Positions 24,258 to 32,364 of a DNA stretch of 33,047 bases are shown in pieces. The notes under the pieces were generated by a model that was not told the DNA's origin, ran no database searches, and worked only from the letters and a program-made list of their open reading frames with translations. The DNA lies in the NCBI GenBank assembly GCA_965230565.1, contig CBDDLH010000006.1:1-33047 (forward strand), read 5' to 3'. Source of the DNA: BCD1 sp965230565. Lineage in GTDB: Bacteria > Bacteroidota > Bacteroidia > Chitinophagales > Saprospiraceae. How positions within the stretch are numbered: position 1 is the first letter of the stretch; the number at the start of each line of letters is the position of its first letter. The position numbers were made by a program, and so were the translations under genes.

Positions 24258-24974
24258 ATGCCATATACCTATGAATATCCGCGTCCATCTGTGACGGTTG
24301 ATTGTATAATTTTTGGTTTCGACGTAAAAAGTGCCCTCAAGGTGCTGCTTATCCAGAGAGGTAGAGAACCTTTTAAGGATAAATGGGCTTTGCCAGGTGG
24401 TTTTGTCGATATGGAAGAAACGCTGGAAGAAGCGGCTCTTCGAGAGCTCGAAGAAGAAACTGGCCTTAGGGATATTTTCATAGAACAATTATATACATTT
24501 GGAGAACCCGGTCGTGACCCCAGAGGAAGAGTGATCAGTGTTGCCTATTTTGCCCTGGTTAACCTGATCGAGCATGATGTAAAAGCATCTTCGGATGCCA
24601 AAAACGCTCAATGGTTTGAACTGGATAAGATTCCGCCGCTGGCTTTTGACCACGAGGATATTCTGAGCGTTGCTGTCAAAAGACTCAGGGCCAAGGTTAG
24701 GTACCAGCCTATCGGATTTGAATTATTACCGGAACAATTCCCGTTATCTCAACTACAAAGCCTATACGAAACTGTCTTAGGCGTGGAAAACCTGAATAAA
24801 AGGAATTTCAGAAGCCGGATCATGAGAATGGGAGTACTCAAAGAAGTTGGGAAACAAAAAAATGTTGCTCACAGACCTGCTATTTTGTATAGTTTTGATC
24901 ACGAAAAATACCAACAACTGGCCCGCGAACGTTATGAAGACCTAATCAAAAGAGGAGTTGATTTTGAAATTTAA
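24258..24974 (+). CDS. nrtR: Nudix-domain transcriptional regulator, NrtR type
   Basis: 238 residues: N-terminal Nudix domain (about 10-145) and C-terminal winged-helix DNA-binding part (about 150-238). The Nudix box is complete (GFVDMEETLEEAALRELEEE then TGL, residues 48-70: G-x5-E-x7-REL-x-EE-x-GL), so ADP-ribose or related hydrolysis may be retained, whereas many NrtR regulators have a degenerate box and only bind ADP-ribose. It follows pncB by 19 bp and probably represses this operon through the palindrome at 22735-22757. A related group in Bacteroides (AraR) controls arabinose use with the same architecture; the pncB neighbour favours the NAD role here. Confidence 0.85.
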   Translation: MPYTYEYPRPSVTVDCIIFGFDVKSALKVLLIQRGREPFKDKWALPGGFVDMEETLEEAALRELEEETGLRDIFIEQLYTFGEPGRDPRGRVISVAYFALVNLIEHDVKASSDAKNAQWFELDKIPPLAFDHEDILSVAVKRLRAKVRYQPIGFELLPEQFPLSQLQSLYETVLGVENLNKRNFRSRIMRMGVLKEVGKQKNVAHRPAILYSFDHEKYQQLARERYEDLIKRGVDFEI

Positions 24975-25017
24975 CAAAGCCTCTCCCCTCCAGTCATCAT
25001 TCGAATACCAAAAACCT

Positions 25018-26187
25018 ATGCCTGTTAAAAGAGAATCCAGTCTGCTTTTCTCACTTGTATTATTCCTGACCTTTTTCGGTTGTGCGAATGAACCAGCAGA
25101 ACCAGTTGCTCCACTGGGTTTCACCTTACCCGAAACAGATTATACTGAGGAAACTTATAAATGGGGTTACATTAACTCCCAGGGCATTTTAGTGGTCATG
25201 GATAACTTTGACGATACCAGAAACTTTTCAGAAGGTCTGGCAGTAGTCAGAAAAAAGGGGAAATGGGGCTTTATCAACAAAGCTGGTTTAGAAATTATTC
25301 CTGCCAGGTTTAAAGGAGCATGGTCGTTTAGCGAAGGATTGGCCAGGGTACTTTCCGAAGATGATAAATTCGGTTTTATTGACCTCAATGGAGAACAAAA
25401 AATCGCGCCGGAATGGGATGGAGCCAGGGATTTCAAAGAGGGTTTGGCTGTTGTCCAAAAAGAAGATTTGTTTGGGTATTGCAACCAAAAAGGGAACCTG
25501 ATCATTCCTGCAATCTTTGGTAAGGCATATGATTTTAAAGACGGTTTGGCCGTTGTTAGGGAAGCAGGCAAATACGGGATAATTGATAAAAAAGGAAATT
25601 TTGTCGTCGACCCGGAATACGATAGGATTTCGAATTTCAACGAATCACTGGCCAGGGCAAAAGCAGACGGACAGTTTGGGTTCTTAGACCTTGATGGAAA
25701 ATGGGAAATCACTCCCCTATTCGTTGATGCAAAGGACTTCCATGAAGGCCGGGCAGTGGTAGCAACAGATGATGGCTACGGCTTAATTAATAATAAGGGC
25801 AATTTTGTCGTCGACCCGCAATACGATCCACTCTGGTATGCAGGAGAAGGCCGTTGGGCCTATGGTCAGGAAGGTTTGTATGGATTTATCGATGCTAATG
25901 GCAAACAGATCACTCCTCCTAAATTTCAGTTGGTCTATAGTTATTCGGAGGGCCTTGCCGGTTTTCAGATGGATGAATTTTGGGGTTACCTTGATATTGA
26001 TGGAAATGAAGTAATTGCCCCTCAATATTATCTGGTATGGGATTTCAAAGAAGAAATCGCACGGGTAGCATCTGATAGAGGTGTGGTATTCATCAATAAA
26101 TCCGGAGAACTCGTAATTTTCCCGAGATTCCTCGATGTGAGGGATTTTTCAGAAGGAATGGCCAGGGTTCAGGTTTACCGCAGATAG
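25018..26187 (+). CDS. WG-repeat lipoprotein
   Basis: About 389 residues from ATG 25018 (MPVKRESSLLFSLVLFLTFFGC), giving a lipoprotein signal with lipobox F-F-G-C; the frame can be extended to 24958 inside nrtR but that would bury the signal. The mature part is about ten WG repeats of about 33-36 residues, each with a K/x-W/F/Y-G-F/Y-I-N/D-x-x-G core, then an I-I-P-x-F/Y turn and a D-F-x-E-G-L-A-x-V strand. The WG family forms beta-propeller-like or solenoid surfaces; no enzymatic role is known. Two repeats share nearly identical DNA at 25599 and 25802 (26 of 27 bases), a sign of recent internal duplication or conversion. Function unknown. Confidence 0.88.
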   Translation: MPVKRESSLLFSLVLFLTFFGCANEPAEPVAPLGFTLPETDYTEETYKWGYINSQGILVVMDNFDDTRNFSEGLAVVRKKGKWGFINKAGLEIIPARFKGAWSFSEGLARVLSEDDKFGFIDLNGEQKIAPEWDGARDFKEGLAVVQKEDLFGYCNQKGNLIIPAIFGKAYDFKDGLAVVREAGKYGIIDKKGNFVVDPEYDRISNFNESLARAKADGQFGFLDLDGKWEITPLFVDAKDFHEGRAVVATDDGYGLINNKGNFVVDPQYDPLWYAGEGRWAYGQEGLYGFIDANGKQITPPKFQLVYSYSEGLAGFQMDEFWGYLDIDGNEVIAPQYYLVWDFKEEIARVASDRGVVFINKSGELVIFPRFLDVRDFSEGMARVQVYRR

Positions 26188-26315
26188 AATTTATCAATAA
26201 AGTCCATTATATTTTTTGTAATCCTACCTTAAGTTTTTTTATATTAGTGAGCGCAATATGCTTTGTCGCAATTGACTTAATATTTTCTTTCCGTAATTAC
26301 TAAAACAATATTGCA

Positions 26316-26450
26316 ATGTCAAAAGCATCAAGAAAAAGAGCGAGGGAAGCTGCCAAACGCAAAAAAGAAGAACGCAAGTTGGTTAGAATCATCATAATCG
26401 GTACCATACTCTTGATGATATTGATATACCTTGCCTATAAAAATTTATAG
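26316..26450 (+). CDS. Small basic single-pass membrane protein (44 residues)
   Basis: Starts MSKASRKRAREAAKRKKEER: a strongly basic N-terminus of about 24 residues, then one hydrophobic helix (about 25-40, IIIIGTILLMILIYLA) and a short tail. The charge pattern places the basic part in the cytoplasm. Its stop (26448-26450) ends one base before the convergent membrane-protein gene. The composition contrast and clean ATG make it more likely real than chance. No family recognised. Confidence 0.6.
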   Translation: MSKASRKRAREAAKRKKEERKLVRIIIIGTILLMILIYLAYKNL

Positions 26451-26451
26451 G

Positions 26452-27966
26452 TCATTGGCCTGCTTCATTGTCTGGAAGGTGGATAGACCAGTTAACTGGC
26501 TTCATTCTGTCGGTCCAACCTTCAACTATGATCACCTGACCAGAAGAATCTGGTTCAGGACCTTCATTTTTGAGCCATAAACTTTTCTCCGCCGAATTCA
26601 GATTTTCCAGCCCCTGATCAGAATGAAAGAAATATACTAAGGTCTCAGGAAAAGACTTTTTTAAATAAATTGAAAGACTCGATTCATGTGGGGCCAGCGA
26701 GTCAATAACAATCACTCTCGCAGGTGGTTTTTCTTTATCCACCACTTCAATCTTTTCCAGGATTCTCTTGGGAATATTTCGCTTACTTTCAATCAACGGA
26801 TATAATTGCATCCAGAAAATGAACATGGTCAGAACCCCGCTGGCTATCGGCCCTCCTATCAACATGCTCCGCTGAGTGCCATACATGCCAAAAACACCCA
26901 CCAGACCCACAGCCCAGTACATAAAGGAAAAAATCAATCCAGACCTAAACCCAAGGCCTCCAAATTCAGCCATTCCTCCCAGCATCAGCGCTACTGAAAC
27001 CACAAACGCAAAAATTAAATGTATAATGGTGACGGCCCTTACCCAGGTCTTAAAAGGATATCTCTCATCATAAAAAACAAGCATTTGCTTGGCTATCATC
27101 AAGGCAAAAGCTGCCTGGAGAACGGGTGATTGAGCCAGAATCGAGAAGATCATTAATACCAATAGGACCATGGCCATTTCCTCTCCCCTTTTCAATTTAT
27201 ACAGTAGGTCCCTCAATCCTCCGACCCAGAATCCAATAAATGGCAAAATCCCAATAATGTTAAACAAGAGATACTTCCCAAAATCTTTCCCGTTAGCGGA
27301 AAATATCTGCCATTCATTCTGCCACTTTAATAGTCCAACCAATTGAAAAACCACAGCCAGTACCACTCCTGCTATCCAGGGATTTAACTTCACCAACCGG
27401 AATCCATCCGGGTGTTTCCACCATAAAACAGCAGCACTGCCCAATGAAAAAATCAACCCGGAAACAGGTTGTATTAAAATAGTTATTGTCAATAGCCCGT
27501 AAAACAGCAACTGCCATGCCAATTCAGGCTTTTTCAAATACCTGATCATGGTAAAAAAAGCGAGGAATTGAAAGGTGAAATTCCAGATATCCAACGTAGC
27601 GATTTTACTCAATACCGGCATCAGGAAACCTGCTCCCATTACCAGAGCAGTTAGTAATACCACCAGGTTCCCAAGATATGGTTTTGCGATATAATAAAAC
27701 CCAACAACAGATCCCAGAAACAAAACTGCCCCGGTCAGTCTGGGAACAAAAGGAAAGTTATCCTGAGTTTCCGCAAAAACCCTCATAAGTTTCAACGGGA
27801 GAAAGGAGGTATCGGAAGTAGAAAGACTATCAAAAAGCCAGGAAGCTTCAGCTCCTGACCAAATAGTCATGATATCATTGAACAGGAATAAGCTCAAAGA
27901 AATCATTAATGTACATAAAACCAGAAAAGCCCGGAACCGAATTGATACCTCCATATTGATTGTCAT
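26452..27966 (-). CDS. Polytopic membrane protein, GT-C/PMT-like glycosyltransferase
   Basis: About 504 residues with 10-12 hydrophobic segments. The N-terminal part has features of GT-C glycosyltransferases (ArnT/PMT-like): an acidic residue in the first loop (SGAEASWL near 40) and VPRLTGAVLFLGSVVGFYYIAKPY near 77-100, followed by a second loop with LDIWNF. The C-terminal about 100 residues are soluble and periplasmic-looking. Such enzymes move sugars from polyprenyl-phosphate donors to lipid or protein acceptors; donor and acceptor are unknown. An in-frame ATG at 27978 overlaps a TATTTTTG promoter element (27976-27983, minus strand), so ATG 27966 (MTINMEVS) or 27954 (MEVSIRF) is preferred; the choice is uncertain. 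Confidence 0.72.
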   Translation of the reverse strand: MTINMEVSIRFRAFLVLCTLMISLSLFLFNDIMTIWSGAEASWLFDSLSTSDTSFLPLKLMRVFAETQDNFPFVPRLTGAVLFLGSVVGFYYIAKPYLGNLVVLLTALVMGAGFLMPVLSKIATLDIWNFTFQFLAFFTMIRYLKKPELAWQLLFYGLLTITILIQPVSGLIFSLGSAAVLWWKHPDGFRLVKLNPWIAGVVLAVVFQLVGLLKWQNEWQIFSANGKDFGKYLLFNIIGILPFIGFWVGGLRDLLYKLKRGEEMAMVLLVLMIFSILAQSPVLQAAFALMIAKQMLVFYDERYPFKTWVRAVTIIHLIFAFVVSVALMLGGMAEFGGLGFRSGLIFSFMYWAVGLVGVFGMYGTQRSMLIGGPIASGVLTMFIFWMQLYPLIESKRNIPKRILEKIEVVDKEKPPARVIVIDSLAPHESSLSIYLKKSFPETLVYFFHSDQGLENLNSAEKSLWLKNEGPEPDSSGQVIIVEGWTDRMKPVNWSIHLPDNEAGQ

Positions 27967-28015
27967 TAAACAGGGCAAAAATATAAAGGTGACAAGATTA
28001 ATGCGCTTTTTTCGT

Positions 28016-28023
28016 TAATTTTG
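28016..28023 (+). promoter_or_regulatory. -7 element before the ARPP-1 lipoprotein gene
   Basis: TAATTTTG matches TAnnTTTG exactly and lies 22 bp before the ATG. No TTG is found at the right distance upstream, so the promoter is only half supported. Confidence 0.3.
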
Positions 28024-28044
28024 TAAAAATAAACCTAAATACAA

Positions 28045-29022
28045 ATGAAGAAAATTTCGATTCTTTTATTGGCTGGCTTGCTTTTATGGGCATGCAAACA
28101 GGAAAATTCTACCGTAGAACAACCTCAAACCGGTATATCTGATAAACTCGAATTGAGTATCAATCAGGACTTCAAAGAGTACGAAAACCTGAGAGTATAC
28201 TGGGTTGAAGCCTCTGATGATTTTATTTCAGAAAATGCCATTGCGGGGGAACTTGAAGTGCTAAAAACTGCGCTTAATCAGCCTAAATTCCGGGTCTCCG
28301 AACACAAACCTTTCGGAAGAAGAGAGGATGCAGGAGCAGTCAATCAACTCACTGTTGAAAATAAATTACCCAATGATGTCTTCCTGATGTCCGGAGATGT
28401 TGTCCAGGGAGGAAAACAGGATAGAGCCATTGGTGAAGACCAAATCATTGCGGCTAATTCCATTAAGAATATCCCTGTTTTTTGTGTGGAACAAGGGCGT
28501 TGGACGTATCACGAACAAGATAATGTTTCCACCGGACCGGGAGATCGTATGGCTGCTTTTTCAGGATATTACAATGTAGCCTCCAAGGGCGTACGCAAAA
28601 GTATTCAAAGCGGAAACCAAAATGCAGTTTGGGAGCAAGTTGCTGCAGTAACCGCCAGTAATGAAGCCGATTCCGATTCAAAGGCCTACGCTGCTCTTGA
28701 AAGTTCAACATCTTATACCAATAGTCGCGAACAATATCTTCAGGCATTAAATCAGGATATTGCCAATTCCAATGCTGTAGGCATGATTGTCGTTTCAGGA
28801 AGTGAGGTTTTAGGAGTGGATGTATTTGGTCATCCAGCACTGTTCCAAAAAACCTATGAAGCCCTTCTTCATGGATATATAACAGATGCCATTACCACTG
28901 GTAAGCCGTCGTCTATTAAAGATGAACAGATTGAAGTGCAGGCTGAAAAAATCAACAGGAAAATTGGCGGCAATAAATCACTCAAATATAAAGGTGCAAT
29001 CATTCACTATTCGGACTTATAA
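28045..29022 (+). CDS. ARPP-1-type lipoprotein
   Basis: 325-residue lipoprotein (MKKISILLLAGLLLWAC, lipobox L-W-A-C). The body matches the ARPP-1 ('ARG and Rhodanese-Phosphatase-superfamily-associated') domain: LMSGDVVQGGKQDRAI near residues 113-128 and IPVFCVEQGRW near 143-153 are its conserved core. The domain has no established activity; the conserved Gly-Lys-Gln-x-Arg and Cys-x-Glu-x-Gly-Arg-Trp clusters suggest a binding or catalytic site. Single gene with its own promoter element, divergent from the GT-C-like protein. The protein probably sits in the periplasm attached to a membrane. Confidence 0.82.
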   Translation: MKKISILLLAGLLLWACKQENSTVEQPQTGISDKLELSINQDFKEYENLRVYWVEASDDFISENAIAGELEVLKTALNQPKFRVSEHKPFGRREDAGAVNQLTVENKLPNDVFLMSGDVVQGGKQDRAIGEDQIIAANSIKNIPVFCVEQGRWTYHEQDNVSTGPGDRMAAFSGYYNVASKGVRKSIQSGNQNAVWEQVAAVTASNEADSDSKAYAALESSTSYTNSREQYLQALNQDIANSNAVGMIVVSGSEVLGVDVFGHPALFQKTYEALLHGYITDAITTGKPSSIKDEQIEVQAEKINRKIGGNKSLKYKGAIIHYSDL

Positions 29023-29129
29023 AATAAAAACACTTTAATGAAACGAGTATGATATTTATTAATCATAAACTTCCAACAAGGGGATGATTAAAAAATATCA
29101 TAGGAGTTCCTGAATGTATTATAAAAATT

Positions 29130-29146
29130 TTGCAGATTATCTGCAA
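29130..29146. promoter_or_regulatory. Dyad symmetry upstream of miaE-like gene
   Basis: TTGCAGAT (29130-29137), one base, ATCTGCAA (29139-29146): perfect 8-bp arms, with AAAATTTT flanks that can extend the stem apart from a GC bulge. It lies 18 bp before ATG 29165. It may be an operator or a leader hairpin; if translation begins at 29114 instead it would be coding. Confidence 0.4.
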
Positions 29147-29164
29147 GCAAAATTTTTTAAACAG

Positions 29165-29749
29165 ATGAAACTTAACATTGATGTTGCAGTGCCTACTAAA
29201 CCAGAGTGGGTGGAAGCGGTAATGAACGATTTTGATACTTTTTTGCAAGACCATGCCAACGGAGAAAGAAAAGCCTCTGCCATTGCCATGAGTTTTGTAG
29301 CCAAATTCCCTGACAGAGTAGAAATTATTCCTGAACTTATTGAAACAGCTATTGAAGAACTGGAACATTTCAGGGATGTTTATAAGCTCATGCAAAAAAG
29401 AGGACTACAGCTGAATCATTCTATTGGAGAAGATCTTTACATGAAAGAGCTTATCAAGCGCTGTCATTCCGGTCGGGAAGAACGTTTCCTGGATAGGTTG
29501 CTGATCACCTCAGTGGTTGAAACACGCGGAGGAGAACGATTTAAATTGATCGCTGATGCTCATGACGACCCTGAAATGAAACGTTTTTATAAAGAACTAT
29601 GGGCAAGTGAAGCCAAGCACGGCAATATTTATGTAAAAATGGCACTGAACTATTTTCCGGAAGAGCAAGTTTATTCAAGACTTCGCTGGTGGGTGGAACA
29701 GGAATCTGAAGTCATGCAAATGATGGAGGTTAGGCCTGCGGTGCACTAA
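29165..29749 (+). CDS. miaE: tRNA-(ms2io6A37)-hydroxylase-like protein (MiaE family)
   Basis: Ferritin-like diiron monooxygenase, 194 residues from ATG 29165. MiaE hydroxylates the isopentenyl group of ms2i6A at position 37 of tRNAs reading U-starting codons. Diiron ligands visible: E34 in HANGERKA, E and H in AIEELEHF (about 80-87), E in VETRGGERF (about 134-142) and E and H in SEAKHGN (about 160-166). The start at ATG 29165 (MKLNIDVAVPTKPEWV) matches where the family begins; an in-frame ATG at 29114 adds 17 residues that overlap a dyad and is less likely. A long bidirectional terminator follows. The enzymatic call rests on family resemblance. Confidence 0.85.
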   Translation: MKLNIDVAVPTKPEWVEAVMNDFDTFLQDHANGERKASAIAMSFVAKFPDRVEIIPELIETAIEELEHFRDVYKLMQKRGLQLNHSIGEDLYMKELIKRCHSGREERFLDRLLITSVVETRGGERFKLIADAHDDPEMKRFYKELWASEAKHGNIYVKMALNYFPEEQVYSRLRWWVEQESEVMQMMEVRPAVH

Positions 29750-29751
29750 AG

Positions 29752-29804
29752 AAATTTAATGTAGAAATACTATTTCTCTGAGAAATAGTATTTCTACTAA
29801 ATTT
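29752..29804. terminator. Long bidirectional hairpin between miaE and the deformylase gene
   Basis: Perfect 17-bp stem (29761-29777 with 29781-29797; begins GTAGAAATAC, loop CTG), extended by AAATTTA/TAAATTT arms (29752-29758, 29798-29804) with a 2-nt bulge. It separates two convergent genes and overlaps the stop codon of the deformylase gene (29797-29799). Symmetric A/T-rich flanks suit termination on both strands. Confidence 0.82.
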
Positions 29805-30282
29805 TCCATTTAAGCGATTTATCATCAATAGCCCTCATGGTGCAAAGTATCCCTTCCAGATGATCATACTCGTGCTGTAGCAATTCTGCCAAAGCATCTT
29901 CTGCTTCAATTTTCTTAGGTTCCCAATGTTCATCGCGGTAATGCATAATTACCTTCTTATGACGTCTTAGCCGAACCAGTAAATTGGGCAAACTCATACA
30001 ATCATCCCATAGCTCAAACATCTCATCACTCAAATATTCAAACCGGGGATTGATAATGATTAACGGCTTATCAATATTTATGTAAATAAGCCTTTTCATA
30101 ATGCCCAGCTGAGGAGCAGCAATACCACGACCGAAGTTATATTTAGCCCTGATCTCTTCCATGGCATTGTGAAGGTCAGCGACCCAGTTTTTCACTAGAG
30201 GTAACTCTGATTCTTCCACAGGGGAACAAACTTCATACAACCTCGGATCACCTAACAATAATATGTCTTTTAATCCTTTCAT
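29797..30282 (-). CDS. def: Peptide deformylase-like protein, divergent
   Basis: 161 residues from ATG 30282 (MKGLKDILLLGDPRL). The frame reaches ATG 30327 but the extra 15 residues lie in repeat-like DNA. Deformylase removes the formyl group from nascent proteins using a metal held by one Cys and two His. Motif 1 is G51-R-G-I-A-A-P-Q58, motif 3 is H137-E-Y-D-H141, both complete. Motif 2, normally EGCLS, reads D94-C95-M-S97: the Cys ligand is kept but the preceding EG is DD. This looks like a divergent deformylase-like paralogue; a standard def gene elsewhere in the genome would be expected. It follows trpB by 138 bp on the same strand. Confidence 0.8.
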   Translation of the reverse strand: MKGLKDILLLGDPRLYEVCSPVEESELPLVKNWVADLHNAMEEIRAKYNFGRGIAAPQLGIMKRLIYINIDKPLIIINPRFEYLSDEMFELWDDCMSLPNLLVRLRRHKKVIMHYRDEHWEPKKIEAEDALAELLQHEYDHLEGILCTMRAIDDKSLKWKI

Positions 30283-30287
30283 TTTAA

Positions 30288-30335
30288 CAGCGAAGGTCGC
30301 AAGGGAAGCGCAATGTTCGTAACGCAATTATTCAG
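30288..30335. repeat. Degenerate extragenic repeat-like sequence
   Basis: GCGAAGGTCGCAAGGGAAGC and the following bases, with repeated GCGAA/GCGCAA/ACGCAA words, resemble the 'CTTTGCG.../CGCAAAG' type of extragenic filler common in Bacteroidota. A likely relative lies at about 32365-32435. Judged by eye. Confidence 0.35.
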
Positions 30336-30420
30336 AACTCTTTATAAAATTTTCTCCATGAAGTTATCTTACTATTCCTGATTCAGGGTAAAGAAGTAAA
30401 AGTACTTGTAAAAATGCTTT

Positions 30421-31599
30421 TTACGATGGAAGTCTGTCAATGTAAGTTGCTAGATCCTTATCTCCCCTACCTGACAAACTCATTACCAAAACCTGGTCCT
30501 TTTCAAAAGACATCTTATCGAGTGCTGCAAACGCATGTGCAGATTCGAGTGCAGGAATAATTCCTTCTTTTCTGGTCAATAACAAAGCTGCTTCTAAAGA
30601 TTCCTCATCGGTAACACTAATCGCTTCTGCCCTACCCGTGTCTATTAAGTGGGCATGTAAAGGTCCGATGCCGGGGTAATCCAATCCCGCTGATATAGAA
30701 TAGGGCTCAATGATTTGTCCGTCATTGGTTTGCATCAGCAATGTCCTGCTACCGTGAATAATTCCTTTTGTTCCCAAAACACTCGTCGCGGCTGATTCTC
30801 CGCTGTGAACTCCTAATCCTGCAGCTTCAACTGCTACCAATCGGACGTCTTTTTCATTGAGATAATGATAAAAAATTCCAGCTGCGTTACTTCCACCACC
30901 GACACAAGCTATAATGGCATCAGGATTTTCATTACCCGTTTGTTCCTTGAGTTGCCATTTGATCTCCTCACTGATTACAGATTGAAAACGGGCAACCATA
31001 TCCGGATATGGATGTGGCCCAACTACCGAACCAATAATATAATGGGTATCCTCAGGATTATTGATCCAGTCACGGATGGCTTCGTTGGTAGCATCTTTAA
31101 GGGTTCTGCTACCACTTAAAGCAGGTCTGACTTCAGCTCCCAGCATTTTCATCCTGGCTACATTTGGTGCCTGACGGTCAATATCAACCTCTCCCATGTA
31201 CACAATACATTCTATTCCCATTAAAGCACAAACAGTAGCTGTTGCAACCCCATGCTGACCGGCACCTGTCTCCGCAATAATCCGGGTTTTCCCAAGTTTT
31301 TGCGCCATCAGGATCTGACCAATGGTATTATTGATCTTATGGGCTCCGGTATGATTCAAATCCTCCCTCTTCAGATATAACCTTGCACCATAATGTTCCG
31401 ACAATCTTTTGGCGAAATATAATGGTGAGGGCCTTCCGACATAATTTTTCAGCAAATCATTGAACTCCTCCTGGAATGAAGGTTCTTGCATAAGCCGGAT
31501 ATAATTTTGTCTGAGTTCCTCCACATTTGGATAAAGCATCTCAGGAATGTAGGCTCCTCCGAATTCTCCGTAATATCCTCTATCGTTAATTGCTATCAT
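30421..31599 (-). CDS. trpB: Tryptophan synthase beta subunit
   Basis: PLP enzyme that makes L-tryptophan from indole and L-serine, last step of the tryptophan pathway. 392 residues, normal length. PLP lysine K88 in NHTGAHKINN, catalytic Glu in AETGAGQHGVA (near 115), phosphate-binding GGGSNAAG (near 235). The sequence is of the TrpB1 type that works with TrpA. It lies 4 bp after trpF on the same strand, so they are co-translated. No trpA follows: after a 138-bp gap comes a deformylase-like gene. The start ATG 31599 (MIAINDRGYYGEFGGAYIPE) fits the family. Confidence 0.96.
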   Translation of the reverse strand: MIAINDRGYYGEFGGAYIPEMLYPNVEELRQNYIRLMQEPSFQEEFNDLLKNYVGRPSPLYFAKRLSEHYGARLYLKREDLNHTGAHKINNTIGQILMAQKLGKTRIIAETGAGQHGVATATVCALMGIECIVYMGEVDIDRQAPNVARMKMLGAEVRPALSGSRTLKDATNEAIRDWINNPEDTHYIIGSVVGPHPYPDMVARFQSVISEEIKWQLKEQTGNENPDAIIACVGGGSNAAGIFYHYLNEKDVRLVAVEAAGLGVHSGESAATSVLGTKGIIHGSRTLLMQTNDGQIIEPYSISAGLDYPGIGPLHAHLIDTGRAEAISVTDEESLEAALLLTRKEGIIPALESAHAFAALDKMSFEKDQVLVMSLSGRGDKDLATYIDRLPS

Positions 31600-31603
31600 T
31601 GAA

Positions 31604-32260
31604 TTAATTTTTCTTAATGGTTGAAATAAAATCAGCTATTTCATCAGCTTTTTTGACACCTGGGGCTGATTCAAAACGACTATTGACATCTACCCCTGCC
31701 ATTTTGGAAAACTTCAGGTTTGCAATGGTTTCTACATCTTCCGGAGCAATGCCGCCACTCAATAAAAATGGGGTATCACCTGAATATTGCTCCAAAACTG
31801 ACCAGTCGAATTTTTCCCCGGAGCCACCATGTTTAGGCGTTTTGGTATCAAACAAATAATATGAACAAATCCCGGAATAAATATCCGTCATGGAAAAGTC
31901 AAAATTTTCACCGACCGGGAAGGCCTTGATGATTTCCGCCTTTCTGATCGAACTGAAATTCCAGTAATCCATGATCTCCCTGCAATACTCAGGGCTTTCT
32001 GTACCATGTAACTGGATATAATCTAACTGGAAATCATGAATAACGTTAAGGACATAATCAATTTTCGCATCTACAAATACACCAACGCGTTTTGTCTCTC
32101 CGAATAACTCCACATTTTCTTCAATCCAGGCCGATAATTCCTTCTCATTGACCATCCTGGGAGATTTTTGATAAAAAATAAACCCCACGAGGTCAGGAGA
32201 AGCTTTCAGAACAGCTTTAATATTCTCCGGCTCCTTCAGTCCGCATACTTTGATAATCAT
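31604..32260 (-). CDS. trpF: Phosphoribosylanthranilate isomerase
   Basis: Third pathway enzyme of tryptophan synthesis (PRA to CdRP), a (beta/alpha)8 barrel of 218 residues. Catalytic Cys7 in KVCGLKEPENI, IQLHGTES (about 82-89), catalytic Asp in FDTKTPKHGGSG (about 136-147), and the phosphate-binding loops LSGGIAP (about 167-173) and GVDVNSRFE (about 188-196). ATG 32260 is preceded directly by three copies of a 10-bp repeat, leaving no ordinary leader. It is 4 bp from trpB and 181 bp from trpC. Confidence 0.95.
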   Translation of the reverse strand: MIIKVCGLKEPENIKAVLKASPDLVGFIFYQKSPRMVNEKELSAWIEENVELFGETKRVGVFVDAKIDYVLNVIHDFQLDYIQLHGTESPEYCREIMDYWNFSSIRKAEIIKAFPVGENFDFSMTDIYSGICSYYLFDTKTPKHGGSGEKFDWSVLEQYSGDTPFLLSGGIAPEDVETIANLKFSKMAGVDVNSRFESAPGVKKADEIADFISTIKKN

Positions 32261-32290
32261 GTTTGATGTTGTTTGATGTTGTTTGATGTT
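32261..32290. repeat. Three tandem copies of a 10-bp unit abutting the trpF start
   Basis: GTTTGATGTT occurs three times in a row on the plus strand (AACATCAAAC on the coding strand), ending exactly at the ATG of trpF. Copy-number change by slippage would alter the leader directly before the start codon. Confidence 0.9.
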
Positions 32291-32364
32291 AATATATGGA
32301 CAGAACTATTTAAAATCATATGTTTTCATGAAGCGAAACGAGGATGCTATATCGCTGACCGTGG

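Noticed and set aside
25167..25712. 181-codon minus-strand ORF opposite the WG-repeat gene
   Set aside because: Its repeated pattern mirrors the WG repeats on the other strand; no independent support.
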